From NCBI RefSeq assembly GCF_900110955.1, contig NZ_FOFR01000016.1, positions 62,001-126,000 on the forward strand: a stretch of DNA of 64,000 nucleotides, in the 5' to 3' direction. Below are positions 39,924-50,077 of this stretch, piece by piece; within the stretch, counting starts at the first letter, position 1; every line of letters starts with the position of its first letter. The translations under genes were made by a program, and so were the position numbers. The notes under the pieces are model-generated. The model ran no database searches and was not told the DNA's origin. It worked only from the letters and a program-made list of their open reading frames with translations. This DNA comes from Lentzea xinjiangensis. Lineage in GTDB: Bacteria; Actinomycetota; Actinomycetes; Mycobacteriales; Pseudonocardiaceae.

Positions 39924-40045
39924 TTCGCCGAACCTACTGACTTCGCGGCCCGGCGGGCGGCGATCGCCCCGATCTCGCCGGTCGGCACGAGCTGGGGGAT
40001 CGCGAGGTGTCGGCAGCGGTGCCGGGTGGCGGTCGCGCCGGTCAC
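39920..40045 (-). CDS. Small ORF between rarA and the DinB-like gene (41 codons)
   Basis: Starts at GTG 40045 overlapping the rarA stop by 4 nt and ends overlapping the next start by 4 nt. The product begins [19 protein letters not shown] and ends basic ([15 protein letters not shown]). It has no recognised domain, a short hydrophobic-neutral centre and a high positive charge. The double GTGA arrangement is the main evidence that it is translated; it may act as a peptide or only as a translation bridge. Confidence 0.45.
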   Translation of the reverse strand: MTGATATRHRCRHLAIPQLVPTGEIGAIAARRAAKSVGSAK

Positions 40046-41391
40046 TCGCCCCTGATCACCCGGCGCAGCTTCGGCAACCGCTCGGCCACCGCGCGTTCGG
40101 CGCCACGGCCGGTCGGCTGGTAGTAGTCGCGGCCCACCAGGTCGTCCGGCGCGTACTGCTGCGTGAGCACACCCTCGGGCACGTCGTGCGGATACCGGTA
40201 GCCCTGCGCGTTCCCCAGTTTCGCCGCACCCGCGTAGTGCCCGTCCCGCAGATGTGCGGGCACGGCGCCGATAGCGCCCTTGCGGACGTCCTCGATGGCG
40301 CCGTTGATCGCGGTGGTCACGGCGTTCGACTTCGGCGCGGTGGCCAGGTGGATCGTCGCCTGGGCCAGGTTCAGGGCGCACTCGGGCAGCCCGATGAGCT
40401 GCACGGCCTGGGCCGCCGCCACGCAGGTCTGCAACGCCGTCGGGTCGGCCATGCCGACGTCCTCGCTGGCGTGGATCACCAGCCGCCGGGCGATGAACCG
40501 CGGGTCCTCCCCCGCCTCGATCATGCGCGCCAGGTAGTGCAGGGCCGCGTCCACGTCCGAGCCCCGGATCGACTTGATGAACGCCGACGTCACGTCGTAG
40601 TGCTGGTCGCCGTCGCGGTCGTAGCGGACCGCCGCCTTGTCCACCGTGGACTCCAGCAGCGGCAGCGTGATCACGCCGTCGTTCGACGCGAGCGCCGAGT
40701 CCGCCGCGGCCTCCAGCGCGGTCAGCGACCGGCGCGCGTCGCCACCGGCCAGCCGGATCAGGTGGTCCTCCGCCGCGGGCTCCAGCACGACCCCGCCACC
40801 CAGGCCGCGGTCGTCGGAGACCGCGCGCCGGATCACCGACCGCACGCCCTCGTCGGTCAGCGACTTGAGCTGCAGCACCAGCGACCGCGACAGCAGCGGC
40901 GACACCACCGAGAAGAAGGGGTTCTCCGTCGTGGCCGCGACCAGCAGCACGATCCGGTCCTCGACGGCGCCCAGCAGCGCGTCCTGCTGGGTCTTGGAGA
41001 ACCGGTGCACCTCGTCGATGAACAGCACGGTCGACTCGCCGGAGCGCACGAGGCGCCGCCGGGCCTCGTCGATGACCGCCCGCACCTCCTTGACGCCCGC
41101 CGACAACGCCGACAGCGCCACGAAACGCCGTCCGGTCGCCTTGGACACCAGCGTCGCCAGCGTCGTCTTGCCGGTGCCGGGCGGGCCGTAGAGCATCACC
41201 GACGCCGGGGTGGCGCCCTCGACCAGGCGGCGCAGCGGCGCGCCCGGCCCCAGCAGGTGGTCCTGACCGACGACCTCGTCCAGCGAGGCCGGGCGCATCC
41301 GCACGGCCAGCGGGGCGTTGGCCGCGATGCGCTCGGCCTTCTCCTCGTCGGTCGCGCCGAAGAGGCCCTCGTCGAACAGACCTTCGCTCAT
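40042..41391 (-). CDS. rarA: Replication-associated recombination protein A (MgsA/RarA)
   Basis: AAA+ ATPase related to clamp loaders that acts at stalled replication forks. 449 residues. Walker A is [18 protein letters not shown] near residue 55, Walker [21 protein letters not shown], sensor 1 [14 protein letters not shown], then [16 protein letters not shown]. The C-terminal tetramerisation domain has [19 protein letters not shown] and the [13 protein letters not shown] segment [14 protein letters not shown] 41391 is seven bases from TAGGCT (41404-41399), a TANNNT -10, so a leaderless start is likely. First of a three-ORF chain; divergent from the kinase gene. Confidence 0.95.
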   Translation of the reverse strand: MSEGLFDEGLFGATDEEKAERIAANAPLAVRMRPASLDEVVGQDHLLGPGAPLRRLVEGATPASVMLYGPPGTGKTTLATLVSKATGRRFVALSALSAGVKEVRAVIDEARRRLVRSGESTVLFIDEVHRFSKTQQDALLGAVEDRIVLLVAATTENPFFSVVSPLLSRSLVLQLKSLTDEGVRSVIRRAVSDDRGLGGGVVLEPAAEDHLIRLAGGDARRSLTALEAAADSALASNDGVITLPLLESTVDKAAVRYDRDGDQHYDVTSAFIKSIRGSDVDAALHYLARMIEAGEDPRFIARRLVIHASEDVGMADPTALQTCVAAAQAVQLIGLPECALNLAQATIHLATAPKSNAVTTAINGAIEDVRKGAIGAVPAHLRDGHYAGAAKLGNAQGYRYPHDVPEGVLTQQYAPDDLVGRDYYQPTGRGAERAVAERLPKLRRVIRGE

Positions 41392-41428
41392 GCGTTCGAG
41401 CCTAGGACATATGGGAGGATCGCGTTCC

Positions 41429-42007
41429 GTGCCCATCCCCCGCGCCGTGCTGCTCGCCGGACCGTCCGGCTCCGGCAAGTCGACCCTCGCCGCCCACCTG
41501 TGCTGGCCCGTCCTGCGCCTGGACGACTTCTACCGCGACGGCGACGACCCGCTGCTGCCCCGCGACGAGCACGGCCGCGCGGACTGGGACGCGGCCGGCT
41601 CCTGGAACGCGGACAAGGCCCTGCGGGCGGTCATCGACCTGTCGGAGACCGGCGAGGTCGAGGCACCGGTCTACTCGATCAGCGAGGACCGCGCGGTGGG
41701 CACGCAGACGATCGAACTGGGCGACGCGCCCGCGTTCATCGCCGAGGGCCTCTTCGCCGACCTGCTGGTCGAGGGCGCCAGGGCGGCCGGGGTGCTCAGG
41801 GACGCGATCGTGCTCGCGCCGAGCCCGCCGGTCACGTTCCTGCGCCGGTTCGCCAGGGACGTCGCCGAGGCCCGCAAGCCGGTGCCGACGCTGGTGCGGC
41901 GCGGCCTGCGGCTGATGCGCGAGCAACCGCAGGTGGTCCGCAGGTGCGTCGAGGCCGGCATGCGGCGCACCACCCCGGCGAAGGCGCGGACCGAGCTCGT
42001 TTCGTGA
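41429..42007 (+). CDS. Uridine kinase-like P-loop protein
   Basis: 192 residues. Walker [18 protein letters not shown] near residue 8, an Asp-rich acceptor region ([16 protein letters not shown]), then [14 protein letters not shown] and [15 protein letters not shown], as in uridine/cytidine-kinase-like enzymes. The true substrate is not certain. GTG 41429 is used: GGGAGG lies 10 nt ahead, and it matches the usual family start; ATG 41411 would add six residues. Only 37 bases separate it from the rarA start. Confidence 0.8.
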   Translation: MPIPRAVLLAGPSGSGKSTLAAHLCWPVLRLDDFYRDGDDPLLPRDEHGRADWDAAGSWNADKALRAVIDLSETGEVEAPVYSISEDRAVGTQTIELGDAPAFIAEGLFADLLVEGARAAGVLRDAIVLAPSPPVTFLRRFARDVAEARKPVPTLVRRGLRLMREQPQVVRRCVEAGMRRTTPAKARTELVS

Positions 42008-42077
42008 TCGGCTCGGTCGGTTCCGGCGGCCCCCGTCTGGAAGGATGCCGCTCACACCACGACCGGGGGTAGTAGCT

Positions 42078-43055
42078 ATGTCCGAGACACCCGGCTGGTC
42101 CTCACCCGACCAGCCACCCAACCAGCCGCAGCAGCCGCCGCCCGGCTACCACGCCCCTCCGCCACCGGGGGCGCAACCGTCGATCAAGCCCGGCGTGATC
42201 CCGCTGCGGCCGCTGGCCGTCGGTGAGATCGTGGACGGCGCGATCGCCACGATGCGCCGCTACCCGAAGCTGATCATCGGCGCCGCGGCGGTGGTCGCGG
42301 CGCTGACGCAGATCATCGGCCTGCTGGCGCAGCTGCCGTTCCTCGACGACGTCACCGCGCTGGCCACCATCGACCCGAACGCGCTGACCGAAGAGCAGCT
42401 CGCGGAGCAGCTGCAGAACTCACTGGTCTCCCTCCTCGGCGGCACGCTGCTGAGCCTCCTGCCGCTGCTGTTCGGCACGGTGTTCCTGTCCGGCTTCATC
42501 ACGGTGGTGGTCGGCCACGCCGTGCTGGGCGAGCCCGTCACGTTCGCGCAGGCCTGGGACGAGTTCAAGCCGCGGCTGCTGCCGCTGCTCGGCGCGACGC
42601 TGCTGGCCGGCCTGCTGATCACCGTCGGCCTGGTCTTCTGCGCCGTCCCCGGCGTCTACCTGTGGGTGCTGTTCGCGCTCGTCACCCCGGCGCTCGTGCT
42701 GGAGCGCTGCGGCGTCGGCACCGCGTTCGGCCGCTCGAAGAACCTGGTCAAGGGCGCGTGGTGGCGCACGTTCGGCGTCCTGCTGCTCACCGTCGTGATC
42801 GGCATGGTGATCAGCTGGATCATCAGCCTGCCGTTCCAGCTGCTGGGCGCGGCGAGCACCGGCTTCAGCGCCGACCCGGCCGCGGCGCTCAGCATCGGCT
42901 CGCTGCTGCTGTCGACGGTCGGCGCGATCATCGCCTCGACGATCACGCTGCCGTTCAGCGCCGCCGTCACCGTGCTGCTCTACGTCGACCGCAGGATGCG
43001 CGCCGAGGGCATGGACATCGAACTCCAGCGGGCCGCGGGACATGGTGGCCGCTGA
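42078..43055 (+). CDS. Multi-span membrane protein with Pro-rich N-terminus
   Basis: 325 residues. The first 45 are Pro/Gln-rich and disordered (SSPDQPPNQPQQPPPGYHAP). Then come six membrane segments, with MRRYPKLIIGAAAVVAALTQ and LLLTVVIGMVISWIISLPF among them, in the style of the glycerophosphodiester-phosphodiesterase membrane domain or DUF7847 proteins. Function unknown. It overlaps the DUF4129 gene by 14 bases and opens the MoxR cluster. Confidence 0.75.
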   Translation: MSETPGWSSPDQPPNQPQQPPPGYHAPPPPGAQPSIKPGVIPLRPLAVGEIVDGAIATMRRYPKLIIGAAAVVAALTQIIGLLAQLPFLDDVTALATIDPNALTEEQLAEQLQNSLVSLLGGTLLSLLPLLFGTVFLSGFITVVVGHAVLGEPVTFAQAWDEFKPRLLPLLGATLLAGLLITVGLVFCAVPGVYLWVLFALVTPALVLERCGVGTAFGRSKNLVKGAWWRTFGVLLLTVVIGMVISWIISLPFQLLGAASTGFSADPAAALSIGSLLLSTVGAIIASTITLPFSAAVTVLLYVDRRMRAEGMDIELQRAAGHGGR

Positions 43056-43641
43056 CGTACCGGTGGATCCCGGCCGCGACGAGGCCAGGGAGGCGGCCGC
43101 GCGGGAGCTCAGCGACCCCGCGTACGTCTCCGACGACCCGAACCCGCTGCAACGCGCCGTCGACTGGGTGCTGGACCGCCTCGGCGAGCTGTTCGCCGGG
43201 GCGGGCGGCGTCAGCGGCATCACCGCCGTGACGGTCCTCGTCGTGGTCGCGGTGGTCGTCGCGATCGTCATCCGCCTCCGCACCGGCCGCACGGGCCGTG
43301 CGCTGCGGTCGAGCGGCGAGGTGTTCGGGACCGCGGTCCTGACCGCCGCCGAGCACCGTGCCGCCGCCGACCGCGCCGCCGCGGCCGGCGACCTCGCCGA
43401 GGCCGTGCGCGAACGGTTCCGCGCGGTCGTGCGGGAGCTGGAACAACGCGGTGTGCTCGACGCCCGCGCCGGGCGCACCGTCGACGAGGCCGCCTCCGAG
43501 GCGGGCAGGGCGCTGCCGGCGCTGGCGGGCGACCTGCGCGGCGCGGCGGTGCAGTTCGACGACGTCTTCTACGGCGGCAGGCCCGCGACCGAGGAGGGCT
43601 ACCGGCGGCTGGTCTCCGTCGACGACGGGGTGCGCGGATGA
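43042..43641 (+). CDS. DUF4129 membrane protein
   Basis: 199 residues. Short cytoplasmic or outer N-part, one membrane helix (ITAVTVLVVVAVVVAIVIRL), and a helical DUF4129 domain with LAEAVRERFRAVVRELEQRG and GRTVDEAASEAGRALP, ending in FDDVFYGGRPATEEGYRRL. Such domains are found beside or fused to transglutaminase-like proteins and MoxR clusters. Overlaps both neighbours, which indicates translational coupling. Confidence 0.8.
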   Translation: MVAADVPVDPGRDEAREAAARELSDPAYVSDDPNPLQRAVDWVLDRLGELFAGAGGVSGITAVTVLVVVAVVVAIVIRLRTGRTGRALRSSGEVFGTAVLTAAEHRAAADRAAAAGDLAEAVRERFRAVVRELEQRGVLDARAGRTVDEAASEAGRALPALAGDLRGAAVQFDDVFYGGRPATEEGYRRLVSVDDGVRG

Positions 43642-44674
43642 CGGCCATCTCCCCGGTCTCCCCGGACGCCCGGCGGATCTGGGCGGCGGCGCGCGGTCCC
43701 CTGCTGATCGGCGTGATCATCCTGGGCGCGGCGATCGTGATCACCTTGCTGCGCGGCAGCGGTGAGGGCGGCTCGCTCGACCCGCGGTCGTACCGCCCCG
43801 AGGGCAGTCGTGCCGTCGCGCACCTGCTGGAGCAGAACGGCGTGCGCGTCGAGCTCACCGACGACGCGTCCGCCGTGGACGGGGCGACGCTGTTCGTGAC
43901 GCACCCGAACCTGATCGACCCGGCGCGGCTCGCCGACCTCAGCCGCCGTGCCGCCGCCACCGTGCTCGTCGCGCCGGCGGGCGGGGTGGGGCAGGTGGAG
44001 GCGCGGACCCGGCAGCCGGGCTGCCCGCTGGCGGCGAAGGCCGGTGCGGCGACCACCGGCGGGTTCGTCTACGAGGGCGAACAACGCTGCTACGACTCCA
44101 CGGTGGTGCGCACCGGCACCGTGACGGCGCTCGGTCATGGTGCCGTCTTCACCAACCGCGACCTCGACTCCGAGGGCAACGCGGCGCTCGCGCTGTCGTT
44201 GCTGGGCGGGCACGAACGGCTGGTCTGGTACGTGCCGTCCGCGGCGGACCGGTCGCAGCAGAAGTCGCTGACCGACCTGGTCCCGGACGGCTGGAAGTTC
44301 GGTGCCCTGCAGCTCGGCGTCGCGGCCGTGCTGATCGCGCTCTGGCGGGCGCGCCGGCTGGGCCGGGTGGTGCCAGAACCGCTGCCGGTCGTGGTGCGCG
44401 CCACCGAGACGGTCGAGGGACGGGCCAGGCTCTACCGCCGGTCGCACGCCGCGGGTCACGCCGCCGCCGTGCTGCGGCAGGCGGCGCGTGACCGGATCAC
44501 CCCGCTGCTGGGGCTGCCCGCGGGCGAGGACCCGTCGGACGAGATCGCTCGCAGGACTTCGCGACCCGTCGCGGAGGTACGGACTCTGCTCAGTTCCGCG
44601 GAGCCGGTGGACGACCGGGGCCTCGTCGCGCTGGCGTCCCGGCTGGACGCACTGGAGAACGAGGTTCGCAAGGG

Positions 44675-44678
<4 letters not shown>
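43638..44678 (+). CDS. DUF4350 membrane protein (Rv3691-like)
   Basis: 346 residues. An N-terminal helix (LLIGVIILGAAIVITLL) is followed by an outer Rossmann-like domain with GGSLDPRSYRPEGSRAVAHL and TVLVAPAGGVGQVEARTRQP, a second helix at about 222-237 (FGALQLGVAAVLIALW), and a cytoplasmic end. Two Cys in the outer domain (GCPLAAK, RCYDST) may pair. Position before moxR matches Rv3691. Overlaps of 4 nt on both sides. Function unknown; probably works with the MoxR ATPase. Confidence 0.8.
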
Positions 44679-45637
<959 letters not shown>

Positions 45638-45638
45638 C

Positions 45639-46928
45639 GTGGCGCTCACGGGTCGCGCGGGCCTGCTCGCGCTCGTCGGGGTTCTCGTCGTCGGACTGCT
45701 CCTGCCGTCGTGGCAGGGGATTCTCGTCGTGCTCGCGGTTCTGGTGCTGGGCGTGGCGGTCGACCTGGCGCTGGCCGCCGGGGTCCGGCGGCTGACTTTC
45801 GCCCGCGCCGGGGCCACCTCGGTGCGCACGGGCGAGTTGTGCGAGGTTCAGCTGACCGTGCACAACCCCGGACGTCGGCTACGTGGTGTCCTTCGGGACG
45901 CATGGGCGCCTTCTGCCGGTGTGGTCGCCGACCGGGTTCCCATCGACGTGCCCGCCGGTGGTGCGCGTGTGCTGTCGTTCGAGCTGCGCCCGCTCCGCCG
46001 AGGTGATCGCGTTGCGGATCGTGTGACCGTGCGGTCCCTTGGACCGTTGGGGATTGCGGCACGGCAGGGTTCGCACGAGGTCCCGTGGACCGTGCGTGCG
46101 CTGCCGCCGTTCCACAGCCGCCGCCACCTCCCGTCGTTGCTGGAACGCCTGCGTGAACTGGACGGCCGCCGTGCCTCGCTCATCCGCGGTGCCGGCACGG
46201 AGTTCGACTCGTTGCGCTCGTACGTCATCGGCGACGACGTCCGCTCCATCGACTGGCGCGCGTCCGCCCGGTCCACGGACGTCGTGGTGCGCACGTGGCG
46301 TCCCGAGCGCGACCGGCAGGTGGTCGTCGTGCTCGACACCGCCCGCACCTCCGCCGGCCGCGTGGAGGGGTCCCTGGGCGGCCTGCCGCGCCTGGACACG
46401 TCGATGGACGCGGCGTTGCTGCTGTCCGCGCTGGCGGCACAGGCCCGCGACCAGGTCGACTTCGTCGCGTTCAGCCACCGGCTGCGGGCTTCGGTGCCCC
46501 GTGCCTCGCTGCCCGCCCTGGTGCGGGCGATGGCGCCGCTGGAGGCGGAGCTGGTCGAGTTCGACGCCCGCGGCGCGGTCGCGGAGGTGCTGCGCCGGGC
46601 CGGCCGGCGTTCGCTGGTCGTGCTGCTGACGTCGTTGGAGCCGTCGATCGAGCACGGTTTGCTGCCGTTGTTGCCGGCGGTGGCTTCGCGGCACCGGCTG
46701 CTGATCGCGTCGGTGTCCGATCCCGCGGTGCACGCGATGGCTTCCGGCCGTGGTGACCTGGAGGCGGTCTACGCCGCCGCTGCCGCGGAACGGACATTGG
46801 CCGAACGACGCCGTCTCACCGCATTGCTCGCACGGCACGGTGTCGAGGTCGTGGACGCGCTGCCCGACGACCTGCCCCGCGCTCTCGCGGACCGCTATCT
46901 GTCGTTGAAGGCCGCGGGAAAGCTCTAG
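45639..46928 (+). CDS. DUF58 membrane protein
   Basis: 429 residues. Two N-terminal helices (LLALVGVLVVGLLLPSW and ILVVLAVLVLGVAVDLALA), a beta-rich region, then the DUF58 core GTEFDSLRSYVIGDDVRSID and a VWA-like metal-site region (DRQVVVVLDTARTSAGRV). GTG 45639 begins right after the moxR stop. The gene converges on SpoIIM with a 4-base overlap of the two stop codons (46925-46928). Likely physical partner of the MoxR ATPase, inferred from synteny. Confidence 0.88.
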   Translation: MALTGRAGLLALVGVLVVGLLLPSWQGILVVLAVLVLGVAVDLALAAGVRRLTFARAGATSVRTGELCEVQLTVHNPGRRLRGVLRDAWAPSAGVVADRVPIDVPAGGARVLSFELRPLRRGDRVADRVTVRSLGPLGIAARQGSHEVPWTVRALPPFHSRRHLPSLLERLRELDGRRASLIRGAGTEFDSLRSYVIGDDVRSIDWRASARSTDVVVRTWRPERDRQVVVVLDTARTSAGRVEGSLGGLPRLDTSMDAALLLSALAAQARDQVDFVAFSHRLRASVPRASLPALVRAMAPLEAELVEFDARGAVAEVLRRAGRRSLVVLLTSLEPSIEHGLLPLLPAVASRHRLLIASVSDPAVHAMASGRGDLEAVYAAAAAERTLAERRRLTALLARHGVEVVDALPDDLPRALADRYLSLKAAGKL

Positions 46929-47932
46929 ACAGCGACTGGCGCGACGTCTTCGCGTTCGCTCGCGTCCACGTCACCGGTCTCCCCCTGCCGTGCCGCCCGC
47001 CGGCCGATGACGAACACGTAGAGCAGGAAGAGGACCTCGGCGACCACCCCGATGCCCACGCGAGCCCACGTCGGCAGCCCGGACGGCGTCACGAACCCCT
47101 CCAGCACACCGGACACCAGCAGCACGACCACGAGCCCGAGCGCCACCGCCACCACCGACCGCCCCTCGGCGGCGAGCGCGGCGGCGCGGGTGCGCCTGCC
47201 GGGGTCGATCACCTGCCAGCCCAGCCGCATGCCGATGCCGGCGGCCACGAACACCGCCGTCAGCTCCAGCAGCCCGTGCGGCGCGAGCAGCCCGAGGAAC
47301 AGCCCGCCGCGGCCGGCGCCGAACATCAGGCCGATGCCGACGGCGAGGTTGAGGGCGTTGGTGAACAGCAGGTAGATCGGCGGGATCGCGAACAGCACGC
47401 CGAGCAGCAGGCAGGCGGCGGAGATCCAGGCGTTGTTCGTCCAGACCTTCGCGGCGAACGACCCGGCGGGGTCGCTGGAGTAGTAGGCCTCGTAGGCGCC
47501 GCCGGCCCTGGTCATCTCGCGGATCTCGTCCGGGGCGGCGATGGTGGCCTGCACGTCGGGGTTCGCCGCGATCCAGGCCGCGAGGAGGCCGGTGACGAGG
47601 CAGAACGCCACGCCCGCGGGCACCCACCAGCGCCGGCCGAGGTAGATCGCGGCGGGCAGGCGGTGGGTGAAGAAGCGGGTGACCACGCGCCACGCGGGGG
47701 TGTGCGTGCCGGTGAGCGCCGAGCGCGCCCGCGCGACGAGGGACGAGAGCCGTTCGACGGTCGCGGGGTCCGGGGTCCGGCTGCGCACGGTCGACAGGTG
47801 CGTCGTGACCCGCTGGTAGAGCTCGACCAGCTCGTCGGCCTCGGCACCGGTCAGCCTTCCCGACCGCCGCACGAGCTGGTCGAGCCGCTGCCACGACGCG
47901 CGGTGGCGCTCGATGAACACGTCCAGATCCAC
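46925..47932 (-). CDS. Stage II sporulation protein M-like membrane protein
   Basis: 335 residues (SpoIIM/DUF95 family, Rv3694c position). The first 100 are cytoplasmic and helical (RHRASWQRLDQLVRRSGRL), then five or six helices with VPAGVAFCLVTGLLAAWIA, AAKVWTNNAWISAACLLLGV and LLAPHGLLELTAVFVAAG. The HGLLEL and NNAW motifs are the family marks. Its GTG at 47932 is one base from the RDD gene start on the other strand. Confidence 0.88.
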   Translation of the reverse strand: MDLDVFIERHRASWQRLDQLVRRSGRLTGAEADELVELYQRVTTHLSTVRSRTPDPATVERLSSLVARARSALTGTHTPAWRVVTRFFTHRLPAAIYLGRRWWVPAGVAFCLVTGLLAAWIAANPDVQATIAAPDEIREMTRAGGAYEAYYSSDPAGSFAAKVWTNNAWISAACLLLGVLFAIPPIYLLFTNALNLAVGIGLMFGAGRGGLFLGLLAPHGLLELTAVFVAAGIGMRLGWQVIDPGRRTRAAALAAEGRSVVAVALGLVVVLLVSGVLEGFVTPSGLPTWARVGIGVVAEVLFLLYVFVIGRRAARQGETGDVDASEREDVAPVAV

Positions 47933-47933
47933 G

Positions 47934-48683
47934 ATGGGTCACACTATCCGCGTGGGGGACCTGGTCACTGGTGAAGCCGTCGTTCTGGACCTGCGGGTCG
48001 CACAGCTCGCGAGCAGGGCGGTGGCGTTCGCTTTCGACGTCGCCGTGCAGTTCGGCCTGCTGCTGCTCGTGCTGCTGATCTCGCCGGCCGACTTCGACAG
48101 CGCGTTGCAGACCGCGTTCGCCCTGGCGCTGACGGTGGCCGTGATGATCGGCTACCCGACCGCGGTCGAGACGCTGACGCGCGGCCGTTCGCTGGGCAAG
48201 CTCGTGATGGGCCTGCGCGTGGTCCGTGACGACGGCGGCGCGATCCGGTTCCGCCAGGCCCTGGTGCGCGCGCTCGGCGGGTTCGTCGTGGACTTCTGGG
48301 TGCTCGGGCTCGGCGGGGCGATCGCGCTGTTCGTGTCGCTGTTCTCGCCGCGGGGCAAGCGCGTCGGCGACTACCTGGCGGGCACGGTGGTGATCCACAC
48401 GCGGGCGCCGAAGCCCACCGTGGACCTCGCCGGGATGCCGCCGCAACTGGCCGCGTGGGCGTCCGGGCTGGACCTGTCGCAGCTCCCGGACGAGCTGGTG
48501 CTCGCGGTGCGGCAGTACCTCGGCCGCTACGCCGAGCTGAGCGAGAAGGCGCGGTGGGAGCTGGGTGCCCGCCTCTCCGACGACGTCGGGGCCGCCATCC
48601 GGGCGCCCCGCGCCGAGCACACGCACCCGCACCCGTACCTGGCCGCGGTGCTCGCGGAACGGCGGCGGCGCGCGGCCGGTTAG
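47934..48683 (+). CDS. RDD-family membrane protein
   Basis: About 249 residues with the RDD membrane domain. The Arg is in AQLASRAVAFAFDVAVQFGL, the Asp pair follows, and VETLTRGRSLGKLVMGLRVV and SPRGKRVGDYLAGTVVI complete it. A soluble C-terminal helix region of about 90 residues follows. ATG 47934 or GTG 47952 may be the start. It ends overlapping the convergent APH gene stop by 4 bases. Equivalent of Rv3695, the last member of this cluster. Confidence 0.85.
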   Translation: MGHTIRVGDLVTGEAVVLDLRVAQLASRAVAFAFDVAVQFGLLLLVLLISPADFDSALQTAFALALTVAVMIGYPTAVETLTRGRSLGKLVMGLRVVRDDGGAIRFRQALVRALGGFVVDFWVLGLGGAIALFVSLFSPRGKRVGDYLAGTVVIHTRAPKPTVDLAGMPPQLAAWASGLDLSQLPDELVLAVRQYLGRYAELSEKARWELGARLSDDVGAAIRAPRAEHTHPHPYLAAVLAERRRRAAG

Positions 48684-49582
48684 GCGTTCGCCAGCCGCAG
48701 CCGCCGCGGCCCCTGCTCGCGCACGGCGTCGAGCGAGACCGGCGCGTCGCCGTGCAGGACCTCCCACCGGGCGTTGTGCACGGCGGTCCACGTGCTCCCG
48801 GCCCAGGCGACCTCCAGCTCCTCCTCGCCGAACCGCCGCCCGCGGTGCTCCTGGTAGGCCTCGATGAACGCGGCGGAGCTCTCGACGGGCACCAGGCCCG
48901 GTGGTGAGTCGTTGGCGAAGGCGCCGGAGGCCGCGCCCACCAGAGCGGCTTCCGGTTGCCACGCCAGGCTGTCCCAGTCGTGCACCGCCCACACCTCGCC
49001 GTCCCGCCAGCGCAGGTTCTGCGCCTCGAAGTCGGCGTGCCCCAGCACGCACGGCAACCGGGTGGCCAGCAGCCGTGCGCGGAGCCGCTCGGCCATCTCC
49101 ACGACGAACGGCGGCACCGCGCTCTGGTCCCGCGCGTCGAGGAAGCCGATCGCGGGCCACGGCCCCGGATCGGCGTGGTCCCACCGGGCCCAGCGCGGGG
49201 AGGGCACCGGTGGCGCGACGGACACGCCGGCGAGCAGCTCCATCAGCCGGGCGAACACGGCCGCGCAGCGCCGGGCGACCGCCGGCGAGGAGCCGGGCAG
49301 CACCGCGCCGCCGGGACGAGCTTCCTCGGCGTGCACGGCCAGCGCGCCGACGCGCGTCACCGGGGTGATCGGGCGGGGGCAGGGGAACCCCCGCGCGGCC
49401 AGTGCCGCCTGGGCGGCGAGGCACGACTCGGCACGGCCGTCGTCGTCCTCGCGGGCCTTCACGTAGACCTCGCGCCCGTCGGCCAGCCTGAGGCCGAAGA
49501 CCGAGGAGATCGAGGCCCGCTCGTACAGCACACCGGCCGGTTCGCTCCCCAGGTGGTCTCGGCACCAGGCCGGCAGGTCCAC
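48680..49582 (-). CDS. Aminoglycoside phosphotransferase-like kinase
   Basis: 300 residues of the APH/choline-kinase fold. The catalytic loop is LPCVLGHADFEAQNLRWRDG (HxDxxxxN), and the metal Asp is in EVWAVHDWDSLAW. The N-lobe has VFGLRLADGREVYVKAR with the ATP-binding Lys. Such genes in actinobacteria are mostly not resistance genes, and the acceptor here is unknown. It is transcribed away from the NTF2-like gene's start, 2 bases after that gene ends, so the two are probably one transcript. Confidence 0.82.
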   Translation of the reverse strand: MDLPAWCRDHLGSEPAGVLYERASISSVFGLRLADGREVYVKAREDDDGRAESCLAAQAALAARGFPCPRPITPVTRVGALAVHAEEARPGGAVLPGSSPAVARRCAAVFARLMELLAGVSVAPPVPSPRWARWDHADPGPWPAIGFLDARDQSAVPPFVVEMAERLRARLLATRLPCVLGHADFEAQNLRWRDGEVWAVHDWDSLAWQPEAALVGAASGAFANDSPPGLVPVESSAAFIEAYQEHRGRRFGEEELEVAWAGSTWTAVHNARWEVLHGDAPVSLDAVREQGPRRLRLANA

Positions 49583-49584
49583 CG

Positions 49585-50001
49585 TCAGACCCCGAGGAGT
49601 TCCTGCAGCAGCAACGGGTTCATGTAGTCGTCATAGCGGACGATTTCGCCGTGCCGCAAGTGGATGATCCCGATGGCGGTGAACGCGTAGCGGTCCTGCT
49701 TCACCGCCGACCAGCCGCGGTGGGTGATCTCGGCGACGACCACGTCCGGGTCGTCGGTGAGCCTGGTGATCGCCTCGACGTGCTGGACCTCGATCTTCTC
49801 GCGGACCCGCTCGCCCTTCATCCTGTCGAAGTACGCGCGGATCGCGTCGCGGCCCTCGATCTCCGGCTGCTGGAACGGCGCCGGGAACCGGTAGGCCAGC
49901 ACGCCGTCCTCGGTGAACAGGTCGGCGAACGAGCCGTGGCCCTGCTCCCCCGCGACCTGCCTGCGAACGTGCTCCACGATCTCCGCGGGTGTGCGCGTCA
50001 T
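49585..50001 (-). CDS. NTF2/SnoaL-like protein
   Basis: 138 residues, one cone-shaped alpha+beta domain. HGSFADLFTEDGVLAYRFP, then GRDAIRAYFDRM, EITHRGWSAVKQDRYAF and IIHLRHGEIVRYDDYMNP are the usual NTF2-fold blocks. It could be an isomerase, hydrolase or binding protein; the residues do not settle it. ATG 50001 has GGAG seven bases ahead. It is divergent from the TetR gene, whose product may control it. Confidence 0.8.
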   Translation of the reverse strand: MTRTPAEIVEHVRRQVAGEQGHGSFADLFTEDGVLAYRFPAPFQQPEIEGRDAIRAYFDRMKGERVREKIEVQHVEAITRLTDDPDVVVAEITHRGWSAVKQDRYAFTAIGIIHLRHGEIVRYDDYMNPLLLQELLGV

Positions 50002-50077
50002 GTCGTACTCCGGTCTCTAGAATCGGAACGGTGACCCCGCTTAGGACGATACGGAACGCACGCCCCGGTTGGCAACG

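Noticed and set aside
48680-49582. APH-fold gene as an aminoglycoside resistance gene
   Set aside because: Only the general kinase motifs are present. Such genes are very common in actinomycetes with other or unknown substrates, and nothing nearby suggests resistance.
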